DNA of 64,000 bases from Arthrobacter sp. Soil764 (GCF_001428075.1 NZ_LMSI01000020.1:454154-518153), one strand, 5' to 3'; counted from the first letter of the stretch, positions 50,572-60,201 are shown. Notes: generated from the sequence alone by a model not told the origin. Numbers and translations: made by a program.

Positions 50572-51630
50572 GTGGGTTTGGACTTTACGGCGATCGACTT
50601 CGAAACGGCCAACGGCTTCCGCGGCTCCCCGTGCTCCGTGGGACTGACGAAGGTCCGGGGCGGCAGGATCGTCGCAGAGGCCTCCTGGCTGATGCGCCCG
50701 CCGGCGGGTTATGACCACTTCGACCACTACAACGTCCGGATCCACGGCATCACCGCCGCGGACGTTGCCGGAACACCCCGTTTCGGCGATCTGTTCCCCG
50801 AAATTGGCGCCTTCATCGGTGATGACGTGCTGGCAGCACACAATGCCGCCTTTGACCTGGGCGTGATCCGGTCTGCGCTGGAGGTGTCAGGCCTGCCCGG
50901 TCCAGCCTATGACTATGTCTGCACCGTCATGCTATCGCGGCGCTGCTACTCGCTCGTCTCCAATTCCCTTCCCTTCGCCGCCGAGGAAGCGGGCGTGCCG
51001 CTGGTAAACCACCATGACGCTGCCGAGGATGCCCGGGCCTGTGCCGGGATCCTCATCGACATCGCCGCGCGCAACGGCGCCAACAGCATCGCCGAACTCT
51101 TCCTCTCCCTGGGGCTGGCCATGCCCCACCAGCAGGCCTTCGATCCCGCCTCCGGCGAGCTGTCAAAGGCAAGCATGGCGGCCATGGCGGCTGCTTCCGG
51201 CAACGGTGCGGCACTGGTGCAGCGGTTCCAGTCCGGCTGGCCCGAGGAGGGTCCGAATCCGGAACCGAACCTGGACGCCGAGCCCGGCCATCCCCTCTAT
51301 GCGCAGACGGTGGTATTCACCGGGCAGCTCTCCATCGACCGCCCGGAAGCCAAGCTCCGCTCGGCAAGGTGCGGGGCCCGGACGGAGAGCCGGGTCACCG
51401 GACGCACCACGGTCCTGGTGGTGGGGGACGGGTTCGTAGCCTCGGACCTGCGTTCCGGCAGGCTCACCGGCAAGGCCCGCCGCGTCCTGGAGCTCCATGA
51501 ACGGGGACAGGCCATCGAAGTGCTGTCCGAGGGTGAGTTCCTGCAGATGGTGGGAGGCGGTGACCTCCGGCAGGCCGCGCACGCCGGCGTCGGGGAAGCC
51601 TGGGACGGCGCGGCTGCCGTCAGCGCCTGA
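50572..51630 (+). CDS. DnaQ-like 3'-5' exonuclease with C-terminal BRCT domain
   Basis: A 352-residue protein. The exonuclease domain (about 1-165) has the DEDDh residues: Asp9 and Glu11 (AIDFETANGF), Asp in HNAAFDLGV, His and Asp in HDAAEDARA. A BRCT domain (about 235-320) starts at VVFTGQLSIDR and contains a TVLVVGD core. The pairing is seen in other Actinobacteria and suggests a role in DNA repair or end processing; it is not the replicative epsilon subunit (inference). GTG start; weak ribosome site GGTAGGGG. Confidence 0.88.
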   Translation: MGLDFTAIDFETANGFRGSPCSVGLTKVRGGRIVAEASWLMRPPAGYDHFDHYNVRIHGITAADVAGTPRFGDLFPEIGAFIGDDVLAAHNAAFDLGVIRSALEVSGLPGPAYDYVCTVMLSRRCYSLVSNSLPFAAEEAGVPLVNHHDAAEDARACAGILIDIAARNGANSIAELFLSLGLAMPHQQAFDPASGELSKASMAAMAAASGNGAALVQRFQSGWPEEGPNPEPNLDAEPGHPLYAQTVVFTGQLSIDRPEAKLRSARCGARTESRVTGRTTVLVVGDGFVASDLRSGRLTGKARRVLELHERGQAIEVLSEGEFLQMVGGGDLRQAAHAGVGEAWDGAAAVSA

Positions 51631-51712
51631 CCTGAGCCGGTACTGGAGTGGCGCACGGTCATGCGGCGCAACACAGCTTGGCCGCGCTGCGGCAGGGTCC
51701 TACCCTTTCGTC

Positions 51713-52192
51713 ATGGCCTCCCTCTTTGCTTTCCCGAATCCGGTGAACGAGTACGCTGCCCGTGTCACGGCAGCGCTGGTGGTGGTGCTCGCCGTCGTCA
51801 CCGCCGTGACAGGTTCCTGGCTCGGGCTGCTGGCCATCAGCATCGGGTTCTGGCTGCGGCTGCTCTTTGGCCCCAGGATTTCACCCCTGGCCCTGCTCTC
51901 GGTCAAGGTCATCACCCCGGCACTGGGAAAGGTGAAGCTGGTGCCCGGGCCGCCCAAGCGCTTTGCCCAGGGGATCGGCGCTGCCGTATCCACCGCCGCC
52001 CTGCTGCTGTCCGCCGCAGGTGCAGCCCCCGCAGCCTGGGCCCTCCTGGGGATCCTGGTGGTCGCGGCGTCGCTGGAGGCGTTCGCCGGATTCTGCCTGG
52101 GGTGCACCATTTTCGGCTTCCTGCAGCGCCGCGGACTGATCCCTGAAGACGTCTGCGAGGCCTGCAACAACATCAGCCTTCGCCGGTCGTAA
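51713..52192 (+). CDS. DUF4395 membrane protein
   Basis: A 159-residue protein with four predicted membrane helices. It matches DUF4395: FPNPVNEYAARVTAALV at the N terminus, RLLFGPRISPLALLSVK, and GFCLGCTIFGF, with further paired cysteines near the end (EDVCEACN). The Cys pairs suggest a redox or metal role; related genes occur beside thiosulfate sulfurtransferase/thioredoxin genes elsewhere. Its last 20 bases overlap the convergent gene on the minus strand. Confidence 0.82.
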   Translation: MASLFAFPNPVNEYAARVTAALVVVLAVVTAVTGSWLGLLAISIGFWLRLLFGPRISPLALLSVKVITPALGKVKLVPGPPKRFAQGIGAAVSTAALLLSAAGAAPAAWALLGILVVAASLEAFAGFCLGCTIFGFLQRRGLIPEDVCEACNNISLRRS

Positions 52193-53258
52193 CCTTCACC
52201 AACTGGTCGGCCATGCCGCGGACCACCTCCGGCGCCTCCAGGGCCCCCAGCCACTGCGCCGGCAGGCAGTCCTCCCCGTACAGGGCTCCCAGGATGTTTC
52301 CCGCCAGCGAACCAGTGGTGTCGCTGATGCCGCCGTGGTTCACAGCCAGCACCACAGCCTCCCGGAAATGCCGGGACGGCTGCACCTCTGCGCCGTCAGC
52401 CGGCAACGTGGCAAGTACTGCATAAAGCGCGACGGCGAGGGCCTCCCCGGCAGTCCAGCCTTCGCCGAGCACCTGGACAAGTTCCTCGGGGGCAACAATG
52501 GCTTTGTCGGCGAGGCGGAGGGCGGCCTCAAGCCGGTCAGGGAGCTCCGGTGCCACCTCCGGGAGGGTGGCTGCATGCGCGGTGACTGCGGCAGCGGCAT
52601 CCCGGAGCGCCTCACCCGACACCAGCTTATGGATCAGGAGGCTGAAGATTCCGGCACTTTGGCGGGCGGAAGGATGTCCGTGCGTGAGGGAGGCGGCGTC
52701 GGCACTCAACTTGTAGACGGCGTCGGGCGCGATGTGCGGAACCAGCCCGAACGGCGCTGAGCGCATCACCGTGCCGGCGCCTTTCGCTTCGGGGTTGACG
52801 GGCCGGATGGACGTACCCATCTCCCCGGTGGCCAGGCCCGTGATGCAGTCCTGGTCCGGATGCCGGCGCTGCCGGAGCACCCCGTTGCCGTCGATCCAGC
52901 GGGGCTGCGGTGCGGGCGCTGCTGGACCGGCGTCCTCGCCCTGGCTGGCCAGCCAGCGCAGGTACGCCAGCCAGAGGCAGGCGTTAACGTCCGCACCCAC
53001 CCCGGAGTTGGCCCACTCCAACGCCTCCACGAGTCCGTCCACGGTGTACAGGGTCAACTGCGTGTCGTCGGAAAAGGGCCAGGGACCGGACAGGGCATCA
53101 AACCCGGTCAGGCCCTCCGCTCCGAACCGCTGCCGGATTGCTTCGATCGAATCAGCCTCCACGGCGTAGCCCAGCGCGTCGCCGAGCGCCCCGCCCATTA
53201 GGGCGCCGTGGATCCGGGACTTGAGGGTGGGCTCGGGAGTGCGGTGGTCTGTGCTCAT
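52173..53258 (-). CDS. ADP-ribosylglycohydrolase family protein
   Basis: A 361-residue all-helical hydrolase that removes ADP-ribose from proteins or small molecules. Metal-binding and substrate motifs are GALGDALGY near residue 24, FSDDTQLTLYT near 62, GAGTVMRSAPFG, and GGISDTTGSLAGNILGALYG near 310, the ligand-rich DTTG loop. The substrate cannot be read from sequence. It is convergent with the DUF4395 gene. Confidence 0.92.
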   Translation of the reverse strand: MSTDHRTPEPTLKSRIHGALMGGALGDALGYAVEADSIEAIRQRFGAEGLTGFDALSGPWPFSDDTQLTLYTVDGLVEALEWANSGVGADVNACLWLAYLRWLASQGEDAGPAAPAPQPRWIDGNGVLRQRRHPDQDCITGLATGEMGTSIRPVNPEAKGAGTVMRSAPFGLVPHIAPDAVYKLSADAASLTHGHPSARQSAGIFSLLIHKLVSGEALRDAAAAVTAHAATLPEVAPELPDRLEAALRLADKAIVAPEELVQVLGEGWTAGEALAVALYAVLATLPADGAEVQPSRHFREAVVLAVNHGGISDTTGSLAGNILGALYGEDCLPAQWLGALEAPEVVRGMADQLVKVTTGEG

Positions 53259-53490
53259 GCAGTAAATTTACCGTCCGGGTACCGGTTGCGGTTCAGCCCT
53301 TCCCTCCAGAGCGTCCCTTGCAGCCCGGCAGGCGCCACGGACAGCGGCCGTCCAGCAAACGCACAGCCTGGGCTGGAATACTGCACGGGTTGCCCCGCGC
53401 GCACCTGCTGGCCGGTTGAAGCACCGGAACGGGCAGCATCCGGACACCAGGCAACGCAAGCACCAGGCCCCAGGAAGCGAAGGTCCCATC

Positions 53491-54423
53491 ATGAGCACCC
53501 CCGTCCCCGCCCGCGACGCACTGCACCCCGGCACGGCTGCCGGGCGGACGGCCCTGCTGCCCCGCCTCGCGGCCGAGGCCTTCGGCAGCCTGTTCCTGGC
53601 CGTGGCCGGGCTGGGCGTGCCGCTGTTCAGCATTCCGCAGTCCAGCCCGGTGCCGGCCGCCCTTGCTGCCGGGCTGGCCATCACCGCGGCAATGCTCGCG
53701 TTCGGACACATCTCCGGTGGCCATTTCAATCCGGCCATCACCCTGGGGCACCTGCTGGCGGGACGCATCCGCGCCGGCGCCGCAGCAGCATACGCCGCCG
53801 CGCAGGTGGTGGGAGCCTTGGTGGGCGCGCTTGCCCTGTTCGGGATCCTGCGCACCCTGCCCGGCATCGCCGACAGCCGCACTGCCTTCGATACCGTGAC
53901 CGCCGGCTTCGGCGAACACTCCATCATCCAGGCGCCGCTCGCCGCAGCCGTGCTCCTGGAATTACTGGGGGCCGCCATCATCGTGGCTGTCTTCCTCGGC
54001 GCCGGCCGCTCCGGCGGCAGCCGTACCGTGGCGCCCGTTGCGGTCGGCCTGTCCTTCGCGGCGCTGCTGCAGCTGGGCCAGTCGGTGGGGAACCTGCCCT
54101 ACAACCCCGCCCGGGCGGTGGCGTCCGCAGTCTTCAGTTCCGGCTGGGCCGTGGAGCAGCTGTGGGTCTTCCTGGTCGCGCCGCTGGCCGGTGCAGCCAT
54201 CGCCGGGCTGGTGTTCCGCATCACTGGCATGGAAGCGTCCGCTGCTCCCGTTCAGGACGGCGGGGACGTCGACGCCGCCGAGGCCGCGGTTGACGACGAC
54301 GCCGAGGACGAGGGCCTGGAAAGTACGGGCCCGGACGCGGCTGCGCCCGCACCGGCTGCCCGCCATGAGAAGGCAGGAAGCGTCAATGAGGCCCAGGAAT
54401 TCTTCGAGGGCAAACGGTCCTGA
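53491..54423 (+). CDS. Aquaporin-like MIP family channel
   Basis: A 310-residue membrane channel, most similar to the AqpZ water-channel type. Six helices and two half-helices carry the pore motifs GGHFNPAIT and YNPARA. Residues about 245-310 are an acidic, disordered cytoplasmic extension (VDDDAEDEG) ending EAQEFFEGKRS, longer than in AqpZ. ATG 53491 follows AGCGAAGG; an in-frame ATG at 53416 is rejected. Confidence 0.9.
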   Translation: MSTPVPARDALHPGTAAGRTALLPRLAAEAFGSLFLAVAGLGVPLFSIPQSSPVPAALAAGLAITAAMLAFGHISGGHFNPAITLGHLLAGRIRAGAAAAYAAAQVVGALVGALALFGILRTLPGIADSRTAFDTVTAGFGEHSIIQAPLAAAVLLELLGAAIIVAVFLGAGRSGGSRTVAPVAVGLSFAALLQLGQSVGNLPYNPARAVASAVFSSGWAVEQLWVFLVAPLAGAAIAGLVFRITGMEASAAPVQDGGDVDAAEAAVDDDAEDEGLESTGPDAAAPAPAARHEKAGSVNEAQEFFEGKRS

Positions 54424-54480
54424 CCGGCGCCGGCCGCGGCGGTTTCTTTGAGTGTCAGTGGTTGCCGATAGCTTAGGGAT

Positions 54481-55659
54481 ATGCGGTTACTTCACACCTC
54501 GGACTGGCACCTGGGCCGTTCCTTCCATGGCGTAGGCATGCTGGACGCCCAGCGCGCTTTCGTTGACCAGCTGGTCGCTGCGGTCCAGCGGGACGGCGTG
54601 GACGTTGTCCTGATCGCCGGCGATGTCTATGACCGGGCGCTGCCGGGCGTGGACGTGGTCCACCTGCTCGACGACGCACTGGTCCGCCTGACTGCCGCGG
54701 GCGCCAGGGTGGTCCTCACCAGCGGGAACCACGACTCCGCCATCCGCCTGGGTTTCGCCTCGCGCCTGCTGGAACGCGGGGGAGTGCACCTGCGCACCCG
54801 GGTGGAGGACCTCGCCACCCCGCTCCTCCTGCCGCTGGGCACGGATGCCGCCGAAAAGGAAGCCGTCCTGGCGCTTTACGGCATCCCATGGCTTGAGCCC
54901 CGGCTGGTTGCCGAACAATTGGGCGCTGAAACGGTGAGCCATTTCGAGGTCACCAGGGCGGCCACCGGCCTGATCCGCGAGGACATCGCCCGGCGCGCGG
55001 TTTCCGCCACCGTCCATTCGGTGGTCCTGGCCCACACCTTCGCCAGCGGCGGCATCAGCTCGGACAGCGAACGGGACCTCAGCATCGGCGGCGTGGGTGC
55101 GGTGCCGCTGGACCTGTTCAACGGTTTCAGCTACACGGCACTGGGCCACCTGCACGGCCGGCAGCAACTGTCCGGTTCCGTCCGGTACTCCGGTTCGCCT
55201 CTGGCCTATTCCTTCTCCGAATCCGCCCATCAAAAGGGTGCCTGGCTGGTGGACATCGGTGCGGAGGGAATCAGTGCCGTTACGGAGGTGCTGTGGGAGG
55301 CCCCGCGTTCTCTGGCCGTACTGCGCGGAACCCTGGAGGATCTCCTGGCGGACCCCGGCCATGCATGGGCTGAAACCGCCTACTGCCAGGTCACGTTGAC
55401 CGATCCCCAACGTCCCGCCCGTGCCATGGAACGGCTCCGCGCCAGGTTCCCGGACACCCTGGTGCTGGCATTCGACCCGGAGGGTGCGGCTGCCACGCCC
55501 CGGACCAGCTACAGCAGCAGGCTTGCGGGCGCGCCGGACGACCTCGCCCTGTGCTGCGGATTCCTGGAACACGTGCGGGGACGCAGCGCTGACCAGGCAG
55601 AGAAGAACGCGCTCGCCGCCGCGCTGGAGAACGTCAGGCTGCTGGAGGCGTCACGGTGA
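54481..55659 (+). CDS. sbcD: Nuclease SbcCD subunit D
   Basis: Mre11-like metallophosphoesterase that cuts hairpins and protein-blocked DNA ends together with SbcC. It has 392 residues. The metal-binding motifs are HTSDWHLGRSF (Asp8, His10), IAGDVYDR, SGNHD and AHTF, with GHLHGRQ closing the active site. Start ATG 54481 behind TAGGG. The stop overlaps the GTG start of sbcC (GTGA). Confidence 0.95.
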   Translation: MRLLHTSDWHLGRSFHGVGMLDAQRAFVDQLVAAVQRDGVDVVLIAGDVYDRALPGVDVVHLLDDALVRLTAAGARVVLTSGNHDSAIRLGFASRLLERGGVHLRTRVEDLATPLLLPLGTDAAEKEAVLALYGIPWLEPRLVAEQLGAETVSHFEVTRAATGLIREDIARRAVSATVHSVVLAHTFASGGISSDSERDLSIGGVGAVPLDLFNGFSYTALGHLHGRQQLSGSVRYSGSPLAYSFSESAHQKGAWLVDIGAEGISAVTEVLWEAPRSLAVLRGTLEDLLADPGHAWAETAYCQVTLTDPQRPARAMERLRARFPDTLVLAFDPEGAAATPRTSYSSRLAGAPDDLALCCGFLEHVRGRSADQAEKNALAAALENVRLLEASR

Positions 55660-58600
55660 GAATCCACCACCTGCGCATCTGCGGCTTCGGTCCCTTCGCC
55701 GGGAGCGAGGACATCGACTTTGACCGCCTTGGCGCCCACGGCCTGTTCCTGCTGAACGGGCCCACCGGTGCCGGTAAGACCAGCGTGCTGGATGCCATCT
55801 GCTTTGCCCTGTACGGCTCCGTCCCCGGAGCCCGCCAGGACGGCAAGCGGCTGCGCAGCGACCATGCGGAACCTGCCCAGGAACCGGCCGTGACGTGCGA
55901 ATTCTCGTCGCAGGGCCGCCGTTTCGAGGTGACCCGCTCTCCGGCGTGGGACAAGCCCAGCGCTCGGGGCAAAAACGGCTTTACCGTCCAGCAGGCCAAG
56001 ACGCTGCTCCGTGAGCGGGTGGACGGCGCATGGGTGGAAAAGTCCGCCCGCAACGACGAAGCAGGCGCGGAAATCACGGCCCTGCTGGGCATGGACCGCG
56101 AGCAGTTCACCCGGGTGGTAATGCTGCCGCAGGGTGATTTCGCCGCCTTCCTCCGCTCCAAGGCTGCCGACCGCCTGGACCTGCTGCAGAAGCTTTTTGG
56201 CACCCAGCGTTTCGAAGCGCTGGAACAGGAACTGTCGCGGCAGGCTGCCGCTGCCCGGGAAGACGTGGCTGCACTCTCCGGGCAACTCGCCCTTCTCGCC
56301 TCGCGTGCCGCCACCGAGGCCGCTCCGCTCCAGCTTCCGGACGCCGGGGCTCCGCCGGAGGAAGACGTCCCCGCCCGCCTCGACTGGCTCAAGGCTTCCG
56401 TTGCCGGCCGGCTGACGGAACTCAGCGGGCATGCCGCCGCTGCCGCGGCCGCCAGCCAGGACCGCCGCAGCGCTGTGGACCGGGAAGCCGCGCGGCATGA
56501 ACGGCACCGGAAACTGCAGGCGGCCACGGCGCGGCGAAACGCCGTGGAGGAAGGCGCCGCACGTCAGGAAGAGCTCTCTACCCGCCTCGCCCGGCACCGC
56601 CAGGCCGAGGTCCTCCAGGGGCAACTGCAGGCCGTGGACGCGGCGGCCGCCAAGGTCCGCAGTGCGGAGGCCGCTGCCGAATCTGCCATGACGTTGCTCC
56701 GCATGGCGGCCGGAGACGACGGCGAGCTGGCCCAGCTGCGCCTGGAAACACGTGCATGGGAAACAGGTGGCCTGGATCCGGAAACGGGGGCCACCCGTGG
56801 AAGCCTGTCCGGGGCAGCGGACGAACTTAGCCGCCTGCGGTCATTGCTGGCCGTCGTCGAAGCGCGGCTGCCGGACGAGGACAGGCTCCAGGACCTTCAG
56901 GCCCGGCACCGCAGCCTGGCGGGCCGGGAGGAAGAGCTCCGGCTGGCCATCGGGACCCTGGGCAGCCGGGCGGCCCAGCTACAGGAGCAGCGGGCAACGC
57001 TGGCCGAGGGCATGGACCAGCTGGAATCCCGTTCCATCGAGGCGGCCCTGCGCCGCAAGGAAGCTGCAGCGGCGGCCGAGCTGCTGGACGTCGTCCGGAG
57101 TTATGAAAAAGCGGCCCATCACAGGGACCTGGCCAGGATCCGACATGACGATTCGCGGGAGACACTGCTGGAGGCCAAACGCCAGTGGCTGGACCTGCGG
57201 GAGATGCGTCTGGCCAATGCGGCATCCGAGTTGGCTGCCAAGCTGGTGGGCGGGGAGCCCTGTCCCGTCTGCGGAAGCGGGAAGCATCCCCATCCTGCAG
57301 ACGGTGGCAATGCGGGCCCGGGCCTTGCGCAGGCCGAGGAGGAGGCCCATGGCGCCTACGAGGCCGCAGAGGCAGCCCACGCCCTGGTTGCCGCTGATCT
57401 TGCCGAGGCGGAGCAGGCAGTGGCTGTCCTCGCCGGCCAGGGTGGGACTACTCCGGCGGAGGAGGCACGTTCCGGTGCCGATGCTGCACTGGCTGCTGCG
57501 GCTGATGCAGAGCAGGCCGCGGACGAGCTGCAGGACAGGCGGCAACGGCTGGAAGCGCTGGACGCCAACATCGGGCAGGCGCTTGCCACGCTGTCTGAAA
57601 CGGAGGCAGAGCTGTCGCAGACCGCCGTGTCCCTTGCCGATGTGGGGGAGCAGGCCGCAGCGCTGGACAAGGCACTCGCCGGCCTGCGGGGCCACCACCG
57701 CAGCCTGAACCGCCGGCTGCGGGCACTCGAGGAGGCCGCGGCGGTCCTGGACAAGGCCGTTGAAGCGCAGGCGCGGCTGGATGAGGCGCGCCTTCGGTCC
57801 GCCGAAGTGCAGGAACATTTGGAGCTGGCACTGCCGGCTGCGGGCTTTGCCACGGCCGGCGATGTCCGGGACCAGCTCCTCGGAGCGGCTGAAGCGGCAG
57901 ACCTGGAAGCTGCCATCCGTGCAGCCCAGGACGAAGCGGCGCGCGTGGCCGGGCTGTTCGAGTCCGAGGACATCGTGCTCGCCCTCGCGGAGGCCGCCGA
58001 CGGCTTCCTGGCGGACGAGGAACAGCTGGCGGCGCTGCGCCTCGAGGCCGCCGCTGCCCAGAACGCCGCGAGGCAAGCCGACCTGGCCGCCGGCCTCGCC
58101 ACCCACTGCCTGGAATCCCTGGAATCCATCACCGCCGAATACCATGACCTGGTCCTTTCGTCCCGGGAGCCGGCGGAGCGGGCACAGATGCTGGCCGGAT
58201 TGGCGGACGCCGCGGCCGGCCGGGGCGAAAACACGTACCGGATGAGCCTGAACAGCTATGTCCTGGCCGCCCGGCTGGAACAGGTGGCCCTCGCCGCGTC
58301 GGAGCGCCTGGTGGCCATGAGTGACGGCCGCTACCTGCTCCAGCACACCGACGCCAAGGCGGCCCGCGGTGCCAAGTCGGGGCTGGGCCTTGAAGTGGTG
58401 GACCAGTGGACGGGATTCCGGCGGGACACCTCCACCCTGTCAGGGGGCGAGTCCTTCATGGCATCGCTGTCGTTGGCCCTGGGGCTCGCGGACGTGGTCC
58501 AGCAGGAGGCCGGAGGGGTGGAAATCGAGACCCTGTTCGTGGATGAGGGCTTCGGAAGCCTGGACGAACAGTCCCTGGAGCAGGTCATGGACGCCATTGA

Positions 58601-58745
58601 AGGGCTCCGTGACGGCGGCAGGGTGGTGGGGCTGGTCAGCCATGTTGCAGAGATGAAACAGCGCATCGGCACCCAGTTGCAGGTGCTCAAGAGCCGGAAC
58701 GGCTCCACCCTGCGGATCTCCGAAAGCCTGGACGCCCTCCTCTGA
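55656..58745 (+). CDS. sbcC: Nuclease SbcCD subunit C
   Basis: Rad50-like SMC-family ATPase of 1029 residues. Walker A is GPTGAGKT at 35-42. Two long coiled-coil arms (about 180-510 and 560-900) meet at the zinc hook CPVC (536-539, in GEPCPVCGSGKH). The signature LSGGES is at 928-933 and Walker B LFVDEGFGSLDE at about 960-970 (D963/E964). It partners the coupled sbcD. GTG start. Confidence 0.95.
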   Translation: MRIHHLRICGFGPFAGSEDIDFDRLGAHGLFLLNGPTGAGKTSVLDAICFALYGSVPGARQDGKRLRSDHAEPAQEPAVTCEFSSQGRRFEVTRSPAWDKPSARGKNGFTVQQAKTLLRERVDGAWVEKSARNDEAGAEITALLGMDREQFTRVVMLPQGDFAAFLRSKAADRLDLLQKLFGTQRFEALEQELSRQAAAAREDVAALSGQLALLASRAATEAAPLQLPDAGAPPEEDVPARLDWLKASVAGRLTELSGHAAAAAAASQDRRSAVDREAARHERHRKLQAATARRNAVEEGAARQEELSTRLARHRQAEVLQGQLQAVDAAAAKVRSAEAAAESAMTLLRMAAGDDGELAQLRLETRAWETGGLDPETGATRGSLSGAADELSRLRSLLAVVEARLPDEDRLQDLQARHRSLAGREEELRLAIGTLGSRAAQLQEQRATLAEGMDQLESRSIEAALRRKEAAAAAELLDVVRSYEKAAHHRDLARIRHDDSRETLLEAKRQWLDLREMRLANAASELAAKLVGGEPCPVCGSGKHPHPADGGNAGPGLAQAEEEAHGAYEAAEAAHALVAADLAEAEQAVAVLAGQGGTTPAEEARSGADAALAAAADAEQAADELQDRRQRLEALDANIGQALATLSETEAELSQTAVSLADVGEQAAALDKALAGLRGHHRSLNRRLRALEEAAAVLDKAVEAQARLDEARLRSAEVQEHLELALPAAGFATAGDVRDQLLGAAEAADLEAAIRAAQDEAARVAGLFESEDIVLALAEAADGFLADEEQLAALRLEAAAAQNAARQADLAAGLATHCLESLESITAEYHDLVLSSREPAERAQMLAGLADAAAGRGENTYRMSLNSYVLAARLEQVALAASERLVAMSDGRYLLQHTDAKAARGAKSGLGLEVVDQWTGFRRDTSTLSGGESFMASLSLALGLADVVQQEAGGVEIETLFVDEGFGSLDEQSLEQVMDAIEGLRDGGRVVGLVSHVAEMKQRIGTQLQVLKSRNGSTLRISESLDALL

Positions 58746-58754
58746 CCGGGCCGA

Positions 58755-58830
58755 TATAATGGAGCCCGTTACCGGGTTGCGCGCATCGGGAGGAGGGACG
58801 ATGCGCACCTACTGAACGAGCCCGGAATTG
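58755..58830 (+). promoter_or_regulatory. Promoter and structured leader with a 4-codon upstream ORF before an MFS gene
   Basis: A perfect -10 TATAAT (58755-58760) implies a start near 58767 and a leader of about 63 bases. GCGCATCG (58781-58788) pairs with CGATGCGC (58799-58806), holding GGAGGAGGGA in the loop. The upstream ORF is ATG 58801, three sense codons (Arg-Thr-Tyr) and TGA at 58813-58815, behind that strong ribosome site. CCGGGTT (58772-58778) can also pair with AGCCCGG (58819-58825), covering the weak CGGA site of the MFS gene. This is typical of translational attenuators; the function is inferred. Confidence 0.5.
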
Positions 58831-60165
58831 ATGCCTCAAACTACTCCTTCAACCACCCGCAACACTCCTTCCCCCGCCGCCGGAGAGCAGGAAGGGCCCG
58901 GCCCGGCACTGACGGAACGGGCAGCAAGGGGACGATTCTCCCGGCTGCCACAGCTTGCCGGCAGAAGCTTCATCCCGCTTGGACTTTTCGCGAGGCTTCC
59001 CCTGGCCATGCTGGCCATGGGCACCCTTACGCTCGTCACCTCGGTCAGCGGCTCGTTTGCCGCCGGTGGCGCCGCAGCGGGGGCCGTGGGCATTGGCTCT
59101 GCTCTGGGCGCTCCCGTGCTGGGATCCTTGGCAGACAGGCGGGGGCAGCGCCCCGTCCTGCTGCTGGCGGCGGTGCTCAACACCGTGGCTGTGCTGGCCC
59201 TGGTCCTCGCCGCAAACGCCACTGGGTCCGGGGACTTCCCGCCGGTTGTCCTGGCGGCTGCCTTTGCCGCGGGCGCCACCTGCCCCCAGGTGGGCCCCTT
59301 GGCCCGGGTCAGATGGATGGCGTTGACAACGGACGCCACAGGCCCCTCGATGCCGCCCGGGGGTGCTGCCCGTGACCTGGATACCGCCCTTTCCTACGAG
59401 AGCACGGCCGACGAAGTGACGTTTGTCCTCGGCCCGGCCCTGGTGGGTATCCTGGCCAGCCTTGTGGCGCCCTGGCTTCCGCTGGCATTGGCGGCGGCCC
59501 TGACCATTACGCTTGTCCCAGCCTTCGCCATCCACCCCACGCATCACGCCGTGCCTGCCGCTCCGCGCCGGGGCGGCAGGAAGGGGAAGGGTGCTGCGCC
59601 TGCCGCCAAGCTGCCGTGGGCAGTGGCCCTGCCGGTTGTTGCCATGGTCTGCATGGGGACATTCTTTGGTTCCACCCAGGCCGCTCTCAGCGCCTTCTCC
59701 GCCCGGCTCGCCGGCGCCGAAATAGCCGGCCTGTTGTACGCCGTCATGGGCCTCAGTTCCGCGGCGGCCGCACTCTCGGTTGCCTACTGGCCGCGGCGTG
59801 CCGGCCTGGCACTGCGCTGGGTGCTCTGCGCGGTCCTGATGGCGGGGCTGGCAGTCCTGCTGCTGGTGCCGGCATCACTGCCCTCGATGGCGGCAGTCCT
59901 GCTGGTCCTGGGGCTCCCCGTGGGTCCGGTCATGGTCACCGTCTTCGCAGTGGGCGGAAAGCTGGCTCCCGCCGGACGGCTGGGCACGGTCATGACGGGA
60001 CTGGCCAGCGGCATAGTGGCCGGAACCGCCATCGGTTCCTCTGCCGGCGGACAGCTGGCCCAGCATCACGGGCCATCGGCCGCGTTCCTTGTTCCAGTCT
60101 GCGCGGCGGCGGCGCTGGCGCTGCTTGGTGCGGGAGCCGCCGTCGTCATCCGGCGCCGGGGCTGA
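58831..60165 (+). CDS. Major facilitator superfamily transporter
   Basis: A 444-residue protein with twelve predicted membrane helices after a polar N terminus of about 45 residues. The A-loop between helices 2 and 3 reads GSLADRRGQRPVLL, the MFS signature. It resembles drug-efflux members, but the substrate is unknown. ATG 58831 (TTG 58828 adds one residue) has only a weak ribosome site. The regulated leader with a small upstream ORF suggests inducible expression. Confidence 0.88.
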   Translation: MPQTTPSTTRNTPSPAAGEQEGPGPALTERAARGRFSRLPQLAGRSFIPLGLFARLPLAMLAMGTLTLVTSVSGSFAAGGAAAGAVGIGSALGAPVLGSLADRRGQRPVLLLAAVLNTVAVLALVLAANATGSGDFPPVVLAAAFAAGATCPQVGPLARVRWMALTTDATGPSMPPGGAARDLDTALSYESTADEVTFVLGPALVGILASLVAPWLPLALAAALTITLVPAFAIHPTHHAVPAAPRRGGRKGKGAAPAAKLPWAVALPVVAMVCMGTFFGSTQAALSAFSARLAGAEIAGLLYAVMGLSSAAAALSVAYWPRRAGLALRWVLCAVLMAGLAVLLLVPASLPSMAAVLLVLGLPVGPVMVTVFAVGGKLAPAGRLGTVMTGLASGIVAGTAIGSSAGGQLAQHHGPSAAFLVPVCAAAALALLGAGAAVVIRRRG

Positions 60166-60201
60166 CAGTCCACCTCCCCGGCCTGCGGGCATTCAGTGCG
60201 G

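Noticed and set aside
58801..58815. Annotating the 4-codon ORF as a gene
   Set aside because: Too short to claim a product; kept only as part of the leader.
58767..58830. Guanidine (mini-ykkC) or another known riboswitch before the MFS gene
   Set aside because: The paired ACGR-loop hairpins of mini-ykkC are absent; the single hairpin holds a ribosome site instead.
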